NCBI GenBank assembly: GCA_902729315.2 | Contig: LR746277.1 | Location: 2,609,001-2,673,000 of the forward strand | Length of the DNA: 64,000 nucleotides | DNA from: Spirodela intermedia | Lineage: Eukaryota > Streptophyta > Magnoliopsida > Alismatales > Araceae | Direction of reading: 5' to 3' | Part shown: one piece after another, positions 57,699-64,000 of the stretch | Position numbering within the stretch: the stretch's first letter is position 1 | Layout of the letters: each line of letters starts with the position of its first letter | Position numbers and translations under genes: made by a program | Notes under the pieces: generated by a model | Told to the model about the DNA's origin: nothing | Seen by the model: only the letters and a program-made list of their open reading frames with translations | Databases searched by the model: none

Positions 57699-59711
57699 TC
57701 TTGATTTTCCTTTTTCAAACTTTGAGGCTAACAATAGAAGCTGAAGGAACTTCCCTTGATCTCAAAGGAATATCCAAAGGATTTCTCAAGATTTCTGTTA
57801 AGCTCTTGGAGTCATGATGAAGGAGCTGACTTGATTATTGCAGAACTACAATCATAATTAGAAAAAAGTTTTTGTTAGAAAAGGAGAAAGTTTAGGAGAA
57901 GGCAAAAAATTCCCATCCGCATAAATTTTCATACTGTTATCGTGGAAACTCGACAACTGATTCGATTCAAAGAGCACAGCAATCCCATCACGGGAGGATA
58001 TCTTTGGTGCGCTAGATTGCATATCTGACTGAAGAAACCTAGCATTCCAGTATCAAAATAGATCTGACAAAGCTACGTCCATTTTAAGAAAGAATGAAAA
58101 ATACTAACGAGTCTGCAGACACTGTAATTCGCCCAGAAAAACCTAGTGTAACAACTAGAAAACTATTGAAGAAAACGAGTCAAAAAATTATGCGGGTAAA
58201 ATATACTAGCACACGTATGCTGCCCCAAATTCAATCCGATTGGCATCGAAAGGAAATCAAAAGGAGAAAGACGCTAAATAACTCAAACCCTGCAAGAAGT
58301 TGAGGTAAGCCAACCAGATCCCCAGCATGAACGCCCGTATTGTTTAAAACATGATTTCAAACGCTCGAAAACTCCGATTCCTAGCAGATGTCTGCGAAAT
58401 AAACGAATCAAGTTTCCAGGTAGAGCTGCAGAGATCAACATAGCAGCGAGTGGAAGCAGCGGAGAGAATCAACCACACGGTCCACGCCTGGCCAGATATC
58501 TCCGAAAATACTGAACACTCCTACCAAACACAGGGATCATCCGATTTCACCCGCAAAAAGGGAAAAGAAGATCACAAAAATCCCAAGACCAGAAAAAAAA
58601 GGAAAAATATCCACACCAATAAGCAAGGAAAAATATCCACACCAATTCCCGTCCTCTTCGTCTTCAGCTTCTTCTTCTTCTTCTTCCTCTTCCTAGGCCT
58701 TTCGGTCTCGTACAAGCAGACGACGGAGGAGTAGATAGGAAAGCAGAGGAGAGGAAAATCCAGGTCCTCTTCTTCTAAACTGGATAGGAATTTTGGCAGC
58801 TGACTGTGGACGCCCTCTTCTACCCCGGAAGTGAAGGAGAGAGAGAGGATAGAAGGAAAAAGTGCAATTGGGTGCTCGTGGGCCCCACCGGGGGCCTCGT
58901 GATTAGACTTTTTGTAACTTTTCCGCTTTTCGCTTTTTGGGAGACACTCAGGTAATTATTAAAAACTTCAAGGGTATGTTTGCCAGGCGCCCGCAGACAC
59001 GCAATCTCGGTGCGACTCCACCTTTGGCCCGAGCCGACAAGACGGGCCCACCTCCGACTTCCGCGGGCCCATCAACGATAGAAGATCCGACGGTCCATAG
59101 CTCGCCAGCAACGCGACTGGGCCGTCGGATGGTCTCGGCCCAACTGGGCGAGAGGTAAAATTTTGGTCCAATAAGGGCCAAGCTTGGGGAGGATTCGTTG
59201 GCAACCGTTGGGTTAGTTTTGTAAGGCCATGACTGGCACACGTGGCCCCCATCGTGGGACCGCGACGATGGCGATTGGAAACGATCGGGCGGCGTGAGAG
59301 TGAGGTCAATCTTCGGAACGTGATCCGCCGGTGCAACTTGGCCGTCGGTCGGTAGCCGGACTTTAAGAGCCGTGAGGCCCGCATCGCCAATGGCAGCCCC
59401 TTCCCCACGTGATTTATCCATCAAAACGCGGCCAAATAGTCTCTTTTGCGGCCCCCCCCAATGTGGGCCCACTTCTGCCAGCGTGGAGCATGACGTCGGA
59501 CAGATGGGATAGAGAGATAGGTCGGTAGATGCCGGCGGAGACTCTGACGAAGCCACGTCGCTGGGGGTGGATCAGGGCTACGTGGCGGGTTTATCCGAAA
59601 GCCCGAACTTTTACAAAGGATCCCCTAGGCATCTCGAACATTCTGGAACAACCGGGTCAACGAGATTCCAGTTGACTGACAGTGACGGTCTTCCGCTCCG
59701 GAGATTCTATC
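57699..59711. other. CONSTANS-like leader/promoter and KNL1-like 3' flank
   Basis: The segment from 57699 to about 58850 is the likely 5' UTR (possibly with introns) and proximal promoter of the CONSTANS-like gene. It contains a short direct repeat (58599 and 58625) and a TTC run near 58667-58690. From about 58870 to 59600 the DNA is GC-richer with several GGGCCCA-type motifs. It is the distal promoter and the downstream flank of the KNL1-like gene. Frames on both strands here show no known protein. Confidence 0.5.
58599..58646. repeat. Direct repeat of ~22 bp, 26-bp period
   Basis: The block AAGGAAAAATATCCACACCA occurs at 58599 and again at 58625 with identical sequence, in the putative leader of the CONSTANS-like gene. 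Confidence 0.9.
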
Positions 59712-62700
59712 CTAACCCTGGATGAGCTGGGACACGCGGCGGCAGAGGCGGAGCAGCGCCGGACGGCCGCCTTTGAGGCTGCGAACGGCGGCGGCGACAT
59801 CCTCCGGCGCCGCCGGCGAGCAGAGGACGGCTACGCGCAGCTCGGAGGGTTCCGAGGGATATACGGCGCTGAGGAAGGGGGAGAAGCCGGCTAACGGTGA
59901 GTGGAAGAAAAGCCTTCGTAAAGCCGTCTTCAAGTCAACGAAGGAAAGTACTCACCAGTTGAGGTCGGTCATGTCAAGCGCCAGCACGACCTTTCTCCCG
60001 GTCTTCAAGTCAACAAACTGGAGTTGCAGATCGAGTTGACCATCTGCAGGTCAACCCCACAAGATCCGTAAGAGGAGAGAGAGATGGTTAATGAGGTTGG
60101 GGAAGAGGGAGGGTGTCATCTGACCAGAGAGGGCCGAGAAAGTCGTCGACATGAGGCTCGAGACTAGAACCTGAGCTGACTGAAGCTCTTCCAGCACGTC
60201 GAGAAGATTACCCAAAATAAAACTAGCAGCCTGAAGAAAGAAAAAAAGGAAAAAAAAAGGGGCTCATAAATTATAGAAATCATTTTCTTTTTCTATCCAT
60301 TTTCTCTGAGAACATTCCGAAACTGCACCTGTATCTCGTTCTGGAAGCATCTCATGCTGGAGAGTCTCCTGTTACGCTTTGACTCATTGAACACAGCATG
60401 GAAGGCGGTTGGCGCTCTCATGTTAGGGAAGCTCTGTTTGGCAACGGCTAGAAAGTCTCAGATGGCCAGGAACATAAAAAAAAACGCACGCCCCAGGGTT
60501 TAAAAAATAAGAGGATTTTCCGAAACCTTTTCTATGTTTCCATCATTCATCGAGAGGTCAACACCAAATCTTGAAGCTGGTGTGAAGGATATGGTGAACC
60601 TACGAGGAAAACAAAAGTCAAACAGAGGGGAAATTAATGTATTAATAATTGAAAAAAATAAAATCATTGGTAACAGACAGGAGCTACCGGTGGGAAAAAA
60701 AATCGCAGTAGTTGAGTAAGATGTCACATTGATCTGTCTGATTCATGACATCCACCAGCTTCCATAGCTGGAATGTAGGGCCCAAAGTGTTTTAGATGAA
60801 CACAAAGATATTTTGCCAAGAAAAGTCAAAGTGATCAGGAGACAAAAGACTTACTTGCAGACGTTGACAAACGGTTCTGCGATCATTCCATTTACGGAAA
60901 TGATCACTGATTACTTTAATGAGTTCATCGTGGCTGAGGGTCCCATTTACGTTATAATGAGCTCCAAAGAATTTGATCAAGCTCTTTATTTTTTCATCCA
61001 TCTCTTCTAGTTTCTGTCTCATTGATGCCGCTTTATCGTGTTCTTCCTGGAAGGTAGACTATAGTGATTGTTAGGAAGTTATCTTATATAAGATCATGAC
61101 ATTAACCTGGAAAAATGTCCACGTCTTCCCATTGAATAATGGAGCTGGAGGAAAAGGGTCAAACCTGATCAAGCAATTTCAGTCCGACTTTAATGTGTAA
61201 TTATTACGTTTGACCAAATGCTTAGTCAAAACAGAAGTAGATTTTGCAAGAGAAGACGGCAACGGGGTAAAAGTCAAAACAGGAAGAAGAATAAACGTAT
61301 GGATCAATCACCTGAGAAACGTACTTCGGCGCTGTAGCAGGCACAACATCCAACTGCTTTCCCATCAGTTGCATAAAACTTAGCCTCAGCTTGGAGATGT
61401 CGTGAATTCTTGATTGCAACTCTTGAGATTTTTTCTGCAGCAATGTACATTGAATCTGAGAAACAAACGCGTGTTCCTTTAGGAGAGGAAATCTGAAACC
61501 AGAGCGCAGAAGCATACGAGCAATCTATCATGCTTTATGCTCCTCAGCTGTAACCTTGCCTGCTCATACAAGAGTGTTTCCTTGAGCAATCTGATTTCAG
61601 ACAACCTGCACCATATTAATTGCGTCAGGATCTCTGGAACAAGCAGAGCTTCTTCTTCCCAATGTCAAAGACAGAAGGTTTATATAACCTTTTCCGCTGA
61701 TCCAGATTAGGGTTCTTTGCCTGGAACATACGAAATATCATTCACAGAAAATGATACAATCAGATATTAAAGTTAAAAACACACTAAAATTCACGCAAAT
61801 GAGGAGGACATCTTGCAAACCAGGGTGGTCTGGATGTGACTGCAGAGGGTTTCATATTTTCTGGCATTCTTTAGCTGGCACACCAGGTCTTCCAGGGCAT
61901 CAAGCTGTGTAAAGAGCATCAATGGTGGTAAATAAGAAGACTACCAGCAGTAGAAAACTTTCAAGCACCATGGTAATGCGGAGATCAAAGCATGAAGGTG
62001 TAAGCGTACCTCCGGCAGATCTAGTCTATTAGCTAATTGTGAAAATGGAAGCCTCGTGCTCTCAACTATTCTCGTCAAAATCTACAAGATTGAGACAATG
62101 AGTAAGATAGATAGTACGTGAGAGAAGAGAGACATTCCACACAAAAAAATTAACAGAGCTATTGGAATGTGCACGTGTAAACCCAGAAGAAATTACCTCA
62201 AAGATAGGAATAGCTTTGCTACACTTAGAACTCCTTCCAGGATCATCCATACTATCAGCGGAAAGAGGATCTTGCCTGCTTCTTTTATTTGCAGAAATGC
62301 ATTCTTCCAATAAGGAAGATGACTTGTTTGGGCTACAAACATCCTGACAGGTGTCCACAAGGGCATTTAGCATGGGATCCTTAGAGGCTGTATTTCGCGG
62401 ATGAGATGTTGGGATATCATTTCCTCCTACATGTTCTGACCCACTGCCGAGACCCGGATCACTCCTGGTGCGCTGCATAACACAACAAAACAATTTTTAC
62501 GTAGGAAATATCCTCAGGTTGAAAAACGTCAAGAAGAAAATAGAATGCGGGAAAACTACCATTCCTATACCCTATGAAGCAGATACAGCAAAGAAGAAAA
62601 GCAATACAAAGAATTCCCAAGTTGTGAGATCAAAAAAAATTAAGACAACATACAGGCATAACTTCAGCTGTATATTCAGATTCTTTTGTCGCCATAACCT

Positions 62701-64000
62701 CCTTATGGGCATCTGAAGGAGAAAAGAAGGTAGGGCTTCGATCAGCCAGTGTCTCTACAATACTGGCAAGATCTTTCCGTACTCGGTGATTTCTATCCTG
62801 GCCGTCAGGGTTAGAGTTTCTGCTACCTATTACCCTTTTCTTCCCTGAAATGTGGACAGTGGCAGCCAGATTGTGCAGCTTCCTCACTTCATCAGAACTG
62901 CATGGAACATGGGAGATGGGTGTCTCTGATTTCTTTTCGTTGAGCAAAGAATTCAACTTGACTGAGTCATTAACCAAGGGAGTGAAACATTGTCCCTTCT
63001 GTACGGAGAGTTTCTGTCCCAATATGCTCTTCGGAGAGGAGATGAACGTACGGAATGTGCTGCCTGCATGCGCACTTTCCAGGATATCTAATATTTGCTC
63101 TCTGGAATAGCTGGAAGCTGGAGAAGATGCATGCTTCTCTGTGAAATTATCAAAATTACGCGCTTTCACATCTTTTCGAATCCCTGACTGGGGCATCTGT
63201 ATAATTTCCTCTGCTTGTTTACTGCTTTCAAACAAAACATTTTTCTCGGCATCACGTATTGACCGCCTTATGTTACCAGGGGTAACAGGTCTATCAACAT
63301 GTATTTCATGATCCATTTCCGTACTAGCTCCCATTCCTGCAGTATCCATCCCCTGTTCATCCCGCCGATCAGCAGAGGTATCCAAACGTTTGCCACAACC
63401 TTTACTTCCATTGTCATCCTCCATAGATTTCAACCCGTGGAGCCTATAATCCCTTGCTGACAATTGTGATCTGGATTTGCTTCGTACACTTTCTTCGATT
63501 TCAAAATTTTCAAATTCTGCATTACAATTCTTGATGAGTGAAGTCCGCTCACTGTCTCGTATAACTTTCGTCTTTGAAGACAAAGCACTCTGCACTCCAG
63601 AGAAACTCAATTTCTGTTCACTTTCAAATGGCCTAGAAGCATCGTCAAGCAATTGTCGTCTTTTGGTGCGTAATGAAGATATAGAGGCTTCAGATGCAGA
63701 ATGCAGGGTGCGATTTGTATTCTGATAGCCAGTTGGAGTGTGCATTCTTCCCTCATGAGAGCAGGAAACACTTCTATCATTTATAGTCATCTGGGCAGGA
63801 GAATCTGAAGAAAACACCTGAGAAATCTTTGAGCGGTGTTCATTTTCAGGAGTTTCATCTCGAAAATGACTTCCTGCACTATAATGTTTTTGAGACCGCA
63901 CACTTGGTGATGAATTAATATTAATGTTAGAAACATCAGCAGACACAAAAGTTGACGGTTTTGCCTTGTAGACATCATCCTTCGCATCCGTGTGCGTAGA
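59712..64000 (-). CDS. KNL1/Spc7-like kinetochore scaffold, 15 exons seen, 5' end off window
   Basis: Exons: 62654-64000 (open at edge), 62197-62472, 62010-62081, 61821-61904, 61689-61720, 61555-61605, 61325-61492, 61107-61164, 60855-61046, 60688-60767, 60527-60599, 60329-60433, 60125-60230, 59956-60043, 59712-59868. They join in frame to 962 residues plus stop. The first exon is a long, Ser-rich, disordered region. The middle is heptad-rich coiled coil (RLSEIRLLKETLLYEQAR, KSQELQSRIHDISKLRLSF, MRQKLEEMDEKIKSLIKFF). The last 250 residues alternate strands and helices as in RWD modules and end LLRLCRRVSQLIQG. This architecture matches plant KNL1/Spc105, the KMN-network scaffold that recruits checkpoint proteins at kinetochores. 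Arabidopsis KNL1 is recalled as At2g04235, near the RNE locus. Sequence conservation in this family is weak, so the name is an inference from layout and context. Confidence 0.6.

Noticed and set aside
1-64000. CRISPR arrays, phage, operons or a prokaryotic defence system
   Set aside because: All genes are eukaryotic with introns. The only tandem repeats are microsatellites and 90-240 bp duplications without spacer structure.
1-64000. tRNA and rRNA genes
   Set aside because: No GGTTCGAATCC-type T-arm with matching acceptor stem, or rRNA core sequence, was spotted on either strand. A covariance-model scan would be decisive.

Overview
The window is nuclear DNA from a flowering plant. Most genes are split by GT-AG introns, the promoters carry plant telo-box and site II (TGGGCC) motifs, and the families are plant-specific (PLS-class PPR, B-box/CCT, NPH3, GIP1/DUF1296, chloroplast RNase E). 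Genes fall into two composition classes. Some are GC-rich with few or no introns (both PPR genes, the fucosyltransferase-like gene, the RING gene, NPH3). Others are AT-richer with many introns (NOP2, GIP1-like, RNE, KNL1-like). This suggests a monocot or an early-branching angiosperm, but I cannot name the species. No CRISPR array, prokaryotic operon, intact transposon, rRNA or tRNA gene was seen.

Layout, left to right: PPR E-type protein (-, 1..1609, runs off the left edge); NOP2 rRNA cytosine methyltransferase (-, 16 exons, 1989..8928); a shared upstream region with ~200-bp tandem repeats; GIP1-like DUF1296 protein (+, 10 exons, 10432..22045); single-exon Golgi-type O-fucosyltransferase-like protein (+, 23301..25037); membrane RING-H2 E3 ligase (+, 2 exons, 26043..27037); chloroplast RNase E/G with an N-terminal CBM20 domain (-, 14 exons, 27398..42570); a divergent promoter; NIPP1-type FHA protein (+, 2 exons, 44471..46048); BTB-NPH3 protein (+, 5 exons, 48414..50256); P-class PPR protein (-, 1 exon, 51223..53160); CONSTANS-like B-box/CCT protein of COL9/COL10 type (-, 4 exons, 55141..57698); and a KNL1-like kinetochore scaffold (-, 15 exons seen, 59712..64000, 5' part off the right edge).

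Exon structures were read by hand. Each multi-exon model keeps one open frame through all splice junctions, with GT-AG borders and family motifs spanning the joins. The genes are mostly housekeeping and do not form one pathway. They cover rRNA modification, organelle RNA processing, ubiquitination, PP1 regulation, light/flowering transcription and chromosome segregation.

The gene set resembles several Arabidopsis neighbourhoods as I remember them: At2g04235/04270/04280, At3g07650/07660, At5g47790/47800 and At5g55920/55970. The window may therefore preserve an ancestral angiosperm block. I did not find a clearly novel biological system. The items most worth following are the divergent KNL1-like gene, the expanding 30-residue repeat in NOP2, three NAGNAG acceptors in one gene, the tandem repeat array in a bidirectional promoter region, and a dense cluster of W-box cores near 53.5-55.1 kb.
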